Source: Flavisolibacter longurius
GTDB taxonomy: Bacteria; Bacteroidota; Bacteroidia; Chitinophagales; Chitinophagaceae
NCBI GenBank assembly: GCA_014163555.1
Contig: JACJGO010000030.1
Coordinates: forward strand, 1 to 61,877
Direction of reading: 5' to 3'
DNA length: 61,877 bases
The position numbers and the translations under genes were made by a program. Under the pieces are notes generated by a model. The model had not been told where the DNA came from. It searched no databases and saw only the letters and a list, made by a program, of their open reading frames with translations. Positions 1 through 8,134 of the stretch are shown one piece after another (position 1 is the stretch's first letter; each line of letters begins with the position of its first letter).

Positions 1-84
1 TGCAACAAATTGTTGAAACAAGTGTTTGCCGTCATGAAAGCAGAAACGCTCTACCAACCTAACTATGCGTCCGTCAGGCCCTAA
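1..84 (+). CDS. C-terminal end of an IS110-family transposase (partial)
   Basis: The first 27 codons of the window, ending in TAA at 82-84, read as a continuous frame with the sequence CNKLLKQVFAV followed by a YQPNY motif. This is what I recall as the usual C-terminus of Bacteroidota IS110/IS1111-type (DEDD plus Transposase_20) transposases. The rest lies outside the window. It sits next to a cassette-like region, which matters because one IS110 subgroup targets integron attC sites. The identification rests on 27 residues only. Confidence 0.6.
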   Translation, partial: CNKLLKQVFAVMKAETLYQPNYASVRP

Positions 85-143
85 AAACTGTATTTTTTTC
101 TTGGAAATTTACACAGTTCATGTTGGCAGCATGGCTTTCGTTA

Positions 144-866
144 CTAAAACGTTATTGGTTGATTGAACGTCATTTGTACAGTCTTCCCGTTTTGTGTCGC
201 TGGCTTCCATTTTGGTGAAGCTTTGATTACCCGAATAACTTCATCATCCAACAGAGGATGCAAGCTCTTGACGATTTCAACATTACTGACTGCTCCGGTC
301 GGGTCAACAAGAACCTTTGCGATAACTTGCCCGCTTATTTTTTCCTTTTTCAGTGCTTTGGGATATTTCAGGTTGTCACCCAAATATGTAAGCCATGCGG
401 AGCGTCCGCCGGGAAATTCAGCAGTCGTTTCAATCATTTGGAAAACTTGCGTGTTTTCGGTTGCATCCGAACTCCATTCTTTAGTAACTGCTCCATTTTC
501 ATAGACCTGATAAGCGGTCGTGTCTCCTTTTGCATTGTAGTCAACAAAATAGCCGTGAAGCCGTCCATTTTCATAGCAACGGGTCTGTTCCAAATAACCT
601 TTCGTCTCGTTGAAATACTTGTGACAGAGCAGCTTTCTACCGAATGTCGTGTCGGCATAGAAACTCTCGGTTACCAAAACATTGTTGCTGTTGTAGTCCC
701 AACAATGTAAGTAGTCGTTTTCCTTAGTGCACTTTCGAAGGTATTTGCCGGTTGGCGATTTTACCGTATTCCAAGGGTTGGAAAGCCGGAAGTACAAAGT
801 GTCGTTTGCAAAAGCAGTCGCACAAATGAAAAGCAGGAGTAAAAGTAATGGTGTCTTTAGTGTCAT
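144..866 (-). CDS. Secreted protein with TonB C-terminal domain
   Basis: About 240 residues starting at MTLKTPL, which puts a clear signal peptide (a long leucine run ending ATAFA) directly at the N-terminus. The longer frame upstream adds eight residues before it, so I prefer this start. Residues about 150-240 form a TonB C-terminal domain: FPGG, then a GQVIAKVLVDPTG core and a W-x-P motif near the end. The middle contains MORN-like toxin-antitoxin-type YxNG segments (YENGRLHG, YENGAV). Such domains bind outer-membrane receptors, but this protein has no membrane anchor in the usual TonB position, so its partner is unknown. It lies on the minus strand downstream of an attC-like palindrome, like a gene cassette. 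Confidence 0.75.
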   Translation of the reverse strand: MTLKTPLLLLLLFICATAFANDTLYFRLSNPWNTVKSPTGKYLRKCTKENDYLHCWDYNSNNVLVTESFYADTTFGRKLLCHKYFNETKGYLEQTRCYENGRLHGYFVDYNAKGDTTAYQVYENGAVTKEWSSDATENTQVFQMIETTAEFPGGRSAWLTYLGDNLKYPKALKKEKISGQVIAKVLVDPTGAVSNVEIVKSLHPLLDDEVIRVIKASPKWKPATQNGKTVQMTFNQPITF

Positions 867-907
867 GTTTAGTCTTGATTGAAGTAGCATACTGCTCGTT
901 TAAGCTT

Positions 908-1046
908 GCCACCAACGTGAAAGGTGTTGCTGTCAGTGCTGGCATTCCTTGTACTTCAGCCTCACCTTTGCACTAATGTAGATTAGAATCGGTTCTGTTC
1001 AAAACTTGTTCATCAGCCAGCATTGCAGCAAAACCCTGTTAGCGGC
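908..1046 (-). repeat. attC-like imperfect palindrome between two cassette-like genes
   Basis: The arms are 908-943 and 1016-1046. The outer boxes GCCACCAAC (908-916) and GTTAGCGGC (1038-1046) pair at 7 of 9 positions. The inner boxes 927-943 and 1016-1031 pair as 6 bp plus 7 bp, separated by an asymmetric 4/3-base bulge. The apical loop is 72 bases. Paired R and L boxes with an asymmetric bulge and a long variable loop are the architecture of integron attC sites. The core does not strictly match the GTTRRRY consensus, and no integrase is visible. Confidence 0.45.
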
Positions 1047-1048
1047 GT

Positions 1049-1477
1049 CTAAAAGGAGTTTAGTATTGTCCCCTTTACCAACTCGTAGGTCATGTGCTTT
1101 CTGCCGGCAAACAGTTGCTTTAGAGTTCCCTCTTCGGAAGAGGTGCAGGTAAAGCAAAAGAAGAAACGTCTTTTTGATTTAGCTATTTGGTTAATAATTT
1201 CCTTTTCCTGTTTAGAGGCTTCTATTACTCCAGTTGATGAATAATGCTTCAGGAGCATTGCACTCAGTACCTGTTCCATTGGACTTCCGGCGAATAGTTT
1301 CTCTCTAATGGTTTTGTAATCCTTTTGCTCGTGAAGCTGCTTGAAAGTTTCAATTTCTGGTGATGTCTGTGCGCCTGCTGCACAAGTCACTGCAAAACGT
1401 ATTGCATTTGCCTCCTTGTCCTGTGCCAAGGAAAAGATAGAGAAAAGTAGAATAGCTATGGACAGGAACACTCTCAT
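1049..1477 (-). CDS. Small secreted protein, unknown function
   Basis: About 142 residues from MRVFLSIAILL, which begins with a signal peptide cleaved near LAQ. The longer open frame extends upstream through a repeat box and is not credible as coding. After the signal come a charged helical stretch and a Cys-rich FFFCFTCTSSE segment. I do not recognise a family. The gene is bracketed by a perfect 12-base inverted repeat, CTGTTAGCGGCG at 1036-1047 and its reverse complement at 1507-1518, which supports reading it as a cassette. Confidence 0.6.
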   Translation of the reverse strand: MRVFLSIAILLFSIFSLAQDKEANAIRFAVTCAAGAQTSPEIETFKQLHEQKDYKTIREKLFAGSPMEQVLSAMLLKHYSSTGVIEASKQEKEIINQIAKSKRRFFFCFTCTSSEEGTLKQLFAGRKHMTYELVKGTILNSF

Positions 1478-1506
1478 AAAAACTGAATTGTAGTGAAGGT
1501 AGTGGT

Positions 1507-1580
1507 CGCCGCTAACAGTTGTATATACGAACATTCTTGCTCCAATCGCCATTCATTTTCAACAGCAATCAGAGCAAGAA
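1507..1580 (-). repeat. Second cassette-boundary inverted repeat
   Basis: CGCCGCTAACAG at 1507-1518 is the exact reverse complement of 1036-1047. Just beyond it TTCTTGCTC (1534-1542) and GAGCAAGAA (1572-1580) form a perfect 9-bp stem. This resembles the inner boxes of the neighbouring attC-like site, but I could not find a convincing second outer box, so it may be an array end or merely a hairpin. Confidence 0.35.
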
Positions 1581-1614
1581 ATGAGAAGGTTGTATTTTGA
1601 TTTTACCAATCCTT

Positions 1615-1974
1615 TTACTGCTTGCCTTCTTTCTTCACCACCGCCGGCAGCAGCTCAAAATAGCTTGCTTTAAACTTGCCATCCACCAATTCGCCCTGCA
1701 CTTTGGCTTTGCGAATGGCGTTGCAAAAACCATTTTCGTCATGCGCATCGCCATGGTCGTTAATATCGGTGCCGTCAACAAAATAGGCCTTGCCATCCAT
1801 GCGAACAGCCAGGGTGCAGCCGGGGGCTTTCAAATCAAATTTGCACTGTCCGCAGGACGCTTCCACTTCATGCAGTTTTTTGGCAGGATCCGGTGCCGTT
1901 TTGCCTTCTTTTTTCTGTGCAAAAAGCAGAGTAGCAAACAGCATGGAGAAAGAGAGGAGAAGTATTTTTTTCAT
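1615..1974 (-). CDS. DUF6370 family secreted protein
   Basis: About 119 residues from MKKILLLSFSM, beginning with a signal peptide ending in LLFAQ. The longer frame adds 30 residues before the signal and is rejected. The mature part has CGQCKF, then a GC-x-LAVR-x-DGKAYFVDGT block and HGDAHDENGFCN, a Cys/His pattern I recognise from the DUF6370 family of Bacteroidota. Four conserved cysteines suggest disulfides or metal binding in the periplasm, but the function is unknown. Confidence 0.75.
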   Translation of the reverse strand: MKKILLLSFSMLFATLLFAQKKEGKTAPDPAKKLHEVEASCGQCKFDLKAPGCTLAVRMDGKAYFVDGTDINDHGDAHDENGFCNAIRKAKVQGELVDGKFKASYFELLPAVVKKEGKQ

Positions 1975-2020
1975 GATAAAACTTGTTTTAAATGCACAGG
2001 AAAGATACAGCGTGATACAG

Positions 2021-3187
2021 TTATTCCGGCAGGGGGTCGGCGGGTGCCGGCTTTGCGGGGTCAAACACCGCTACGGCTACCCTTGAATCGGCGCAGCCGT
2101 AATACAAAAACCACTTGTTTTGGAAATAGACAAGGCCTTCAATAAACACGGTTCCGTTTACATACTGCCCGCTTTTTTCAAAGGGCTCCATTGGCCGCAG
2201 AAAGGGAGCATCCAGCCGGCCGATAGCTTTGGTAGGATCGGCTTTGTCAAACAACACCTGGCCGGCACAATACGCATTTCCCGTAAACCGCTTGTCGCCT
2301 CTTTGCGGATTGTTTTTTCCGTTGTAAAGCAGCAAAATCCCCTTATCGGTTAGCACCGCCGGTGGACCGCATTCCGTAAGGTCGCTGTCGAAATAGCCTT
2401 CCCGAGGTGAGATGAGCGCTTTGGGTTCACCCCTTTCATCCAGCAAAGGCTGCCAGTTGATCAGGTCATCGGAGGTGGCCATAAATACACCCAGTTCGCC
2501 CCAGTAAAGCGTGTATTTACCGGCCACCTTTGTGATCACCTGTTTGCCGTCTTTAACGGCCGTTACAATGGATGCAGATTTATGCGGTACATCAAATACA
2601 CCTCCTTTTGCGTTTCGAAAGATCGGTCCGTGCTTTGTCCAGGCCTGAAGATCTTTGGATGTAGCCACTCCCAGCCTTGGAATCTTGCGGTTCCACTGCG
2701 TGTAAAACACCACATAGGTTCCATCTTCCGTCACCGCTACACGGGGGTCTTCGCAGCCGCCCGGCCATTCAAATTCCTTCTGACTGTCGTCACCGGGATA
2801 AAGTACTGGTGTAGGATGACGGGTAAAATGCAGGCCGTCGCTGCTTTCGGCATAGCCCAGTCGCGAGGTGCGTTCGCCAATGGCCACGCCACTCTTGTCC
2901 TCTGCCCGGTAGAGCAACACTACTTTTCCATCTTTGATGGCAGCGCCGGGATTAAAAGTGTCGTTCGACTCCCAGTCTACAAGACTGTCCCGCATTGGAT
3001 CCATAAACCGGGACTCTTCCCGCGGCGAGATTACCGGGTTAATGCCGGTGGGCCGTACAAATCCACCAAAGGCCCATCCCGGCAAAGGATTATTGGTGGT
3101 CCTATTTGCCGTTTTTGATGATGTGGCACAGGTGGTAAAAAGTAAGGCCAGCAGCAGGGCATTTGCAGAAAAATACAATGTTCGCAT
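2021..3187 (-). CDS. Glycoside hydrolase family 130-like lipoprotein
   Basis: 388 residues. The N-terminus is a lipoprotein signal (ALLFTTC), so the protein is probably anchored outside the inner membrane. The body is a five-bladed beta-propeller type sequence: NPGAAIKDGKVVLLYRAED, a GYAESSDG segment and WPGGCEDPRV, which are the GH130 substrate- and phosphate-site motifs (E-D-P-R with an upstream Asp). GH130 enzymes are mostly beta-mannoside phosphorylases, and some are hydrolases. An extracytoplasmic member would more likely hydrolyse than phosphorolyse. It is divergent from nadB, with which it shares the 190-bp intergenic region. Confidence 0.8.
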   Translation of the reverse strand: MRTLYFSANALLLALLFTTCATSSKTANRTTNNPLPGWAFGGFVRPTGINPVISPREESRFMDPMRDSLVDWESNDTFNPGAAIKDGKVVLLYRAEDKSGVAIGERTSRLGYAESSDGLHFTRHPTPVLYPGDDSQKEFEWPGGCEDPRVAVTEDGTYVVFYTQWNRKIPRLGVATSKDLQAWTKHGPIFRNAKGGVFDVPHKSASIVTAVKDGKQVITKVAGKYTLYWGELGVFMATSDDLINWQPLLDERGEPKALISPREGYFDSDLTECGPPAVLTDKGILLLYNGKNNPQRGDKRFTGNAYCAGQVLFDKADPTKAIGRLDAPFLRPMEPFEKSGQYVNGTVFIEGLVYFQNKWFLYYGCADSRVAVAVFDPAKPAPADPLPE

Positions 3188-3325
3188 AGCAGCATTTGTT
3201 GTTTAAATGTAACCACATCCGGTTATTCGTAAAAGTAAAACCATGGCAACTACAGACTGACGGGTAGCTACAATCGATTTTTCCGAACATCTTCCACGGT
3301 TGTAATCATTTGGTTGCGTATCGCC

Positions 3326-3353
3326 TTGCTGCGGTGGTAAACTCTTACCTTCA
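3326..3353 (+). promoter_or_regulatory. Bacteroidota-type promoter of nadB
   Basis: TTG at 3326-3328 and TACCTTCA at 3346-3353, separated by 17 bases, resemble the Bacteroidota -33 and -7 elements. They lie 24 bases before the nadB ATG. Confidence 0.4.
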
Positions 3354-3376
3354 CGGCCATAAAGAAGTAGTGCCTC

Positions 3377-4975
3377 ATGCAGACAGATTTTCTTGTTATC
3401 GGTTCGGGTATCGCAGGTCTTACGTATGCGTTAAAGCTGGCGCAGCACTTTCCCGAAAAACAGATCGTTGTTATCACCAAGGCTGCACCCGATGAAACGG
3501 CCACCAAATATGCACAGGGCGGCGTAGCGGTGGTAAATGACCTGGAGAATGATTCGTTTGAAAAACATATTGAGGATACACTCATTGCCGGTGATGGTTT
3601 GTGTAACCGCGAGGTGGTGGAGATTGTGGTAAAAGAAGGGCCGGCCCGAATTAATGAGATTATTGAATGGGGGGCAAATTTCGACAAGGATGCGGAAGGT
3701 GAATACAAACTCGGACGCGAAGGCGGACACTCCGAATTTCGCATCCTGCACCACAAAGACGTGACGGGTAAAGAGATGGAAAGAGCTCTTCTGGATGCCG
3801 TAAAAGCAGCGCCCAATATTACATTGCTCAACCATCTTTTTGTGATCGATGTGATTACGCAGCACCACCTGGGTTATCTGGTAACCAAGTCAACACCGGA
3901 TATCTGTTGCTACGGTGTGTATGTTCTCAACTCGAAAACCAACCGCATCGAAAAAGTTCTTTCCAAAATAACACTCCTGGCCACCGGGGGTAACGGGCAG
4001 GTGTACCGTACCACCACCAATCCCTACATTGCCACCGGCGATGGTGTGGCGATGGTGTACCGGGCCAAGGGTCGGATTGAAAACATGGAATTCATCCAGT
4101 TTCACCCGACGGCCTTGTACGAAGCCGGCAAAAGAGGACAGGCGTTTTTAATTACCGAAGCGGTGCGGGGTGATGGCGGTATTTTACGGAATAGTCATGG
4201 CGAAGCGTTCATGGAGCGCTATGATGAGCGCAGGGACCTGGCGCCACGGGATATTGTAGCCCGTGCCATCGACAATGAAATGAAGATCACCGGTACCGAA
4301 CATGTGTACCTCGACTGCCGCCACATGGATATGGAAAAGTTCAGGGAGCACTTCCCCAACATTTATGAAAAATGTCTTTCCATTGGTATCGATGTTGCCG
4401 TGAACATGATACCGGTAGCACCGGCAGCGCATTACAGTTGCGGTGGCATAAAAACCGATGAGTGGGGCCGCAGCTCCATTAATAATTTATATGCCTGCGG
4501 CGAATGTGCCTCTACGGGCTTGCATGGCGCCAACCGCCTGGCCTCCAACTCGCTGCTCGAAGCCATGGTGTTTGCGCACCGCTGTTATATGGATGCTGCC
4601 AGCAGGATCAACGGCATTGAAACCCTGCCGCCCATTCCTGATTGGAATGCTGAAGGCACCTCCGATCCAAAGGAAATGATCCTCATTACCCAAAGCCTGA
4701 AAGAACTGCAGCAGGTGATGAGCGATTATGTGGGCATTGTCCGCAACAATGTGCGCCTGCAACGGGCCCTGAAACGCATTGACCTCTTGTACGAAGAAAC
4801 AGAGGGGCTGTACCAGACCACCACGGTTTCGCACCAATTGCTGGAGCTGCGTAACCTGATAACAGTTGGTTACCTGATCATCAAGGGGGCCGCCTTCCGC
4901 AAAGAAAGCCGTGGCCTGCATTACAATACAGATTACCCGGCCAAATCCGAACTGGTGCAGAATATTGTGCTGTAA
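3377..4975 (+). CDS. nadB: L-aspartate oxidase
   Basis: 532 residues, normal length for NadB. It oxidises L-aspartate to iminoaspartate, the first step of de novo NAD synthesis, in the cytoplasm. The FAD dinucleotide fold GSGIAG is at residues 9-14. ATKYAQGGVAV, the substrate loop HPTALYEAG with the following EAVRGDGG, and the catalytic-region RDIVARAI are all present, and the C-terminal helical domain is complete. The start at 3377 fits both the dinucleotide fold position and the upstream promoter. nadA and nadC are not adjacent. Confidence 0.95.
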   Translation: MQTDFLVIGSGIAGLTYALKLAQHFPEKQIVVITKAAPDETATKYAQGGVAVVNDLENDSFEKHIEDTLIAGDGLCNREVVEIVVKEGPARINEIIEWGANFDKDAEGEYKLGREGGHSEFRILHHKDVTGKEMERALLDAVKAAPNITLLNHLFVIDVITQHHLGYLVTKSTPDICCYGVYVLNSKTNRIEKVLSKITLLATGGNGQVYRTTTNPYIATGDGVAMVYRAKGRIENMEFIQFHPTALYEAGKRGQAFLITEAVRGDGGILRNSHGEAFMERYDERRDLAPRDIVARAIDNEMKITGTEHVYLDCRHMDMEKFREHFPNIYEKCLSIGIDVAVNMIPVAPAAHYSCGGIKTDEWGRSSINNLYACGECASTGLHGANRLASNSLLEAMVFAHRCYMDAASRINGIETLPPIPDWNAEGTSDPKEMILITQSLKELQQVMSDYVGIVRNNVRLQRALKRIDLLYEETEGLYQTTTVSHQLLELRNLITVGYLIIKGAAFRKESRGLHYNTDYPAKSELVQNIVL

Positions 4976-4981
4976 ACTTCC

Positions 4982-5013
4982 TTGTCCCCCGCCTAAGGCG
5001 GGGAGACTAAGCC
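4982..5013. repeat. Dispersed palindromic repeat, copy 1
   Basis: A GTCCCCCGCC-TAA-GGCGGGGAGAC palindrome downstream of nadB. Related copies are at 5160-5187 (opposite orientation) and 61501-61530. It looks like a REP-type intergenic repeat. Confidence 0.5.
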
Positions 5014-5159
5014 CTGGGAGTAATTATTTTTGCAACTTGTAATGAATGCAGGTCTTGGAGAGCCATTAATGTTCCTCTCTTAAGAATTATTTTTTATAAA
5101 CTGAACGCTGATATTTCTTTTGCTGAGAGAGAAACCAAACAAGGAAAAGAGTGTTGCGT

Positions 5160-5187
5160 CTAAGTCTCCCCTTTAGGGGACAGAGGG
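5160..5187. repeat. Dispersed palindromic repeat, copy 2
   Basis: TAAGTCTCCCCTT-TAGGGG-ACAG lies just before the acyltransferase start and is close to the reverse complement of 61501-61530. Being untranslated in the preferred gene model, it supports starting the next gene at 5193. Confidence 0.5.
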
Positions 5188-5192
5188 AAATT

Positions 5193-6068
5193 ATGTATTA
5201 TATTGTTTATGGCCTTTTATACGTATTGTCGCTGTTGCCGTTGCGGGTTTTGTTCCTCTTTTCCGACTTGGCCTACGGGGTACTTTATTACATAGTAGGC
5301 TACCGGAAAAGTGTTGTGCTTTATAACCTGTCAGTTGCCTTTCCGGAGAAATCAGAAGGTGAGCGAAAAAAGATCGCCAAAAAATTCTACCGCAACTTCA
5401 CCGATAATTTTATTGAAACTATCAAGTTGCTGAGCGCCGATACGGCTTTTGTCAACAAACATTTTACAGCAGACTATTCCGCTTTTCACAAAGTGTACGA
5501 ACAGGGCAGGAAAAGTCAGATTCACACCGGGCATAATTTCAACTGGGAGTTAGCCAACCTGGCCATTGCGGCCAACATCCCGCAAAAGCTTCTGACGGTG
5601 TATATGCCTATTGAAAGCGGCGTGTTTGAAAAGCTTTTTTTGAAACTGCGTACCAAAACCGGCGCTGCCCTGCTGCCGGCAACGAAGATCCGCGCCTCCA
5701 TTCTGCCCTGGCGCAATACGCAATACGTCCTGGGACTGGTCTCAGACCAAAGCCCTGCTGATCCAAGGGCCGGTTACTGGATTCCTTTCTTCGGCCGGCC
5801 CACGGTTTTTTTAAAAGCCCCTGAAAATGGCGCCCGGGTGGCCAACCTGCCAGTGATCTTTTGTTTTTTTATCAAGAAAAAGCGGGGTTATTACGAAGGT
5901 TTTTTTGAGATCGCTGAAGAAGTCCCGGGCTCCCTGCCGAAAGGTGAGCTTACAAAACGGTATGCGGCGTACACCGAAAAATTCATCCGGCAACACCCGG
6001 AAATGTATCTGTGGAGCCACCGGCGCTGGAAATGGGAATGGCGGGAAGAATATGGTCCGCTGATCTGA
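5193..6068 (+). CDS. LpxL/HtrB-type lysophospholipid (lipid A) acyltransferase
   Basis: 291 residues from MYYIVYGLLYVL; the 14 upstream residues would come from a repeat element. An N-terminal membrane helix is followed by the family catalytic HX4E motif, here GHNFNWE, and a later SDQSPADPRAGYW block. These enzymes add a secondary acyl chain to lipid A or a related lipid at the inner-membrane face. It is a single gene with no LPS-core genes beside it, so the exact acceptor cannot be told. Confidence 0.85.
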   Translation: MYYIVYGLLYVLSLLPLRVLFLFSDLAYGVLYYIVGYRKSVVLYNLSVAFPEKSEGERKKIAKKFYRNFTDNFIETIKLLSADTAFVNKHFTADYSAFHKVYEQGRKSQIHTGHNFNWELANLAIAANIPQKLLTVYMPIESGVFEKLFLKLRTKTGAALLPATKIRASILPWRNTQYVLGLVSDQSPADPRAGYWIPFFGRPTVFLKAPENGARVANLPVIFCFFIKKKRGYYEGFFEIAEEVPGSLPKGELTKRYAAYTEKFIRQHPEMYLWSHRRWKWEWREEYGPLI

Positions 6069-6084
6069 TACCGCAAAACTGTAA

Positions 6085-6306
6085 TTACAGGTAACCTGCT
6101 TTAGTCAATGCCTCCACCTTGTTGTGGGCGTTGAGTTTTTTGTAAACGTTGCGCAGGTGCTTTTTGACGGTTTGCGGACTAAGCGTTAGCTGCACTGCAA
6201 TTTCTTTTTGCTGCATACCTCTTGCCCACAGGTTCAGCACATCTCTTTCCCGGGCTGTCAGCGGGCTGTAGTTCATAAGACCGTTGGCGGTTACAATTAT
6301 AGACAT
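6085..6306 (-). CDS. Small LuxR-type HTH DNA-binding protein
   Basis: About 73 residues from MSIIVTANG, or slightly shorter from MNYSPLT. It consists essentially of a GerE/LuxR helix-turn-helix: LTARERDVLNLWARGMQQ, then the recognition region LSPQTVKKHLRNVYKKL. There is no receiver or ligand-binding domain, so it is a stand-alone output domain whose signal is unknown. Longer upstream starts lack any recognisable sequence. Confidence 0.7.
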   Translation of the reverse strand: MSIIVTANGLMNYSPLTARERDVLNLWARGMQQKEIAVQLTLSPQTVKKHLRNVYKKLNAHNKVEALTKAGYL

Positions 6307-6475
6307 AGGAAAGCAGTGATTTTTGCAAAGATGAGGGATAAAAGCTATCCCGGCAATACCCTGATGAGGGTAGGTAAATACCATTATATAAATGTAATAA
6401 ATAATAACTACCCCTTTTGGGTTACATATTGATTTTTATTGCATATGGAAGTTGCGGTTGGGTAAAAAAGAAAAA

Positions 6476-6493
6476 GGAGCATAGACATGCTCC
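6476..6493 (-). terminator. Hairpin with T-tract on the minus strand
   Basis: GGAGCAT-AGAC-ATGCTCC, followed on the minus strand by a CTTTTTCTTTTTT tract. It could end transcripts arriving from the MBL/rhodanese gene. The 6307-6665 interval holds only this and the next hairpin; I see no gene in it. Confidence 0.45.
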
Positions 6494-6614
6494 CGTTTTC
6501 GTACAACTAAGAATAAAAAACATTATCTGATTATGGTAAGGGCGACGGTTAGTATGGAATGCAAAATTGCAGCAATCAAACATATCCGCCAATACCCATT
6601 TTGGGGTAAATTTT

Positions 6615-6641
6615 AAAGCCGGAAGAAATACTTCCGGCTTT
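6615..6641 (-). terminator. Terminator-like hairpin after the MBL/rhodanese gene
   Basis: A perfect 11-bp stem (6615-6625 with 6631-6641, loop of 5), 24 bases past the stop of the minus-strand gene at 6666, followed on that strand by AAAATTT rather than a pure T-tract. Confidence 0.5.
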
Positions 6642-6665
6642 GTATCAAACGGTTATCAGTACTTG

Positions 6666-8072
6666 TTAGTTCAAGACGCTTTTTTCTTTTCCGGTTTTGA
6701 TCTTCGGCTCCTCTTTTATTTTGCTCCAACCGCCAACAATATTGCGGAGGTTATGGATGCCCTGCCGCTTCATAAGGGAGGCAGCAATAACACTGCGGTA
6801 GCCACCGGCACAATGCACATAGATATTTTGGTTTTCTTCCAGGCTACTCAAATTCACCAGGTCATTCATTTCGTTCAGCGGAATGTTCACAGCGTCCTTT
6901 ACATGGCCATCGGCATATTCGGCTGGCCGGCGTACATCCACCACCACCAGGTTGGGATCAAAAGGAATGTCCATGGCCAGTTCGTCGGCTTCTACATCGA
7001 TGATCATATCCATTGGTTCGCCGGCAGCCTGCCAGGCTTCAATGCCACCATCGAGGTAGCCGGCCAGCTTGCTGAAACCTACCCGTGCCAAGCGGGTAGC
7101 CGTTTCTTTTTCTTTGCCCGTTTCGGTTATCAGGGCAATGGCTTTATCAAATGGCAACAAACTGCCGGCCCACTCGGCAAAACGACCTTCCAGTCCAATA
7201 AAAATGGATTCAGGAACAAAACCAAGGGTAAACTGTTCGGCCGGACGGGTGTCCAGCAAAATGCCGCCGGTCTGCAGATGCTCTTTTATTTGTGCAGGCG
7301 AAAGCGGTGTCAGCGCTTTTTCCCAAACATCGGTGATGCTGTCGTAGCCTTCCTTGTTGATTTTTGCATTGATCGGAAAATAATTTGGCGGCTCGGTTAA
7401 TCCTTCCGTAACAGCTGTAATAAAATCCTGCTTGCTCGTCGCCTTTAAAGCGTAGTTGGTTTGCTTCTCCTGGCCAATGGTGCTCTCGGTACCGGAAAAG
7501 CTTTTGCCGCAGGCGCTACCAGGACCGTGCGCCGGATAAACAATAACAGCGTCAGCCAGTGGTGCAAGTTTGGACTGTAAGCTATCGTAAAGCATGCCGG
7601 CAAGGTCCTCCATGGTAAGATCGGTTCCTTTCTGTGCCAAGTCGGGGCGACCAACATCCCCTACAAAAAGGGTGTCACCGGTAAACACACAATGATCTTT
7701 CCCGTCTTCATTTTTTAACAAAAAACAGGACGATTCGAGGGTGTGCCCGGGTGTATGGAGCACTTCAATGGTAAGATTTCCGAGGGTAAACTGCTCACCA
7801 TCCTTTGCCACATGTACCGGGAACGAAGTTTCCGTTCCGGGACCATAAACAATGGTGGCGCCGGTGGCCTTTGCCAGGTCGAGATGACCACTTACAAAAT
7901 CAGCATGGAAATGGGTTTCGAAGATATATTTAATGGCAGCCTTGCGTTCATCAGCCAGTTGCAGGTAAGCATCAATGTCCCGCAGGGGATCTACCACAGC
8001 GGCTTCACCATTGCTCTCAACATAATACGCAGCTTCACTGAGACAGGTGGTATACAATTGCTTTACGAACAT
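6666..8072 (-). CDS. MBL-fold hydrolase with two rhodanese domains
   Basis: 468 residues. Residues about 1-240 form a metallo-beta-lactamase domain of the persulfide dioxygenase (ETHE1-like) group: HFHADFVSGH metal-binding motif, HTPGHT, FTGDTLF and YPAHGPG. Two rhodanese modules follow. The first, at about 255-350, has no cysteine at its active-site loop (ALITETGKE), while the second has an intact HCAGGYRS loop. The arrangement predicts oxidation or transfer of sulfane sulfur (persulfide detoxification) in the cytoplasm. An ArsR-type regulator lies directly upstream on the same strand, 62 bp away, and probably controls it. Confidence 0.88.
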   Translation of the reverse strand: MFVKQLYTTCLSEAAYYVESNGEAAVVDPLRDIDAYLQLADERKAAIKYIFETHFHADFVSGHLDLAKATGATIVYGPGTETSFPVHVAKDGEQFTLGNLTIEVLHTPGHTLESSCFLLKNEDGKDHCVFTGDTLFVGDVGRPDLAQKGTDLTMEDLAGMLYDSLQSKLAPLADAVIVYPAHGPGSACGKSFSGTESTIGQEKQTNYALKATSKQDFITAVTEGLTEPPNYFPINAKINKEGYDSITDVWEKALTPLSPAQIKEHLQTGGILLDTRPAEQFTLGFVPESIFIGLEGRFAEWAGSLLPFDKAIALITETGKEKETATRLARVGFSKLAGYLDGGIEAWQAAGEPMDMIIDVEADELAMDIPFDPNLVVVDVRRPAEYADGHVKDAVNIPLNEMNDLVNLSSLEENQNIYVHCAGGYRSVIAASLMKRQGIHNLRNIVGGWSKIKEEPKIKTGKEKSVLN

Positions 8073-8134
8073 AAAAAAACCTTTAGCTGCAAAAGTAACC
8101 CAATACAGCTAAAGGATCGGCGAAGTAGGTGTTG

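Noticed and set aside
163-710. Plus-strand ORFs opposite the TonB-like gene
   Set aside because: They mirror the minus-strand gene, lack family features and have no plausible start context.
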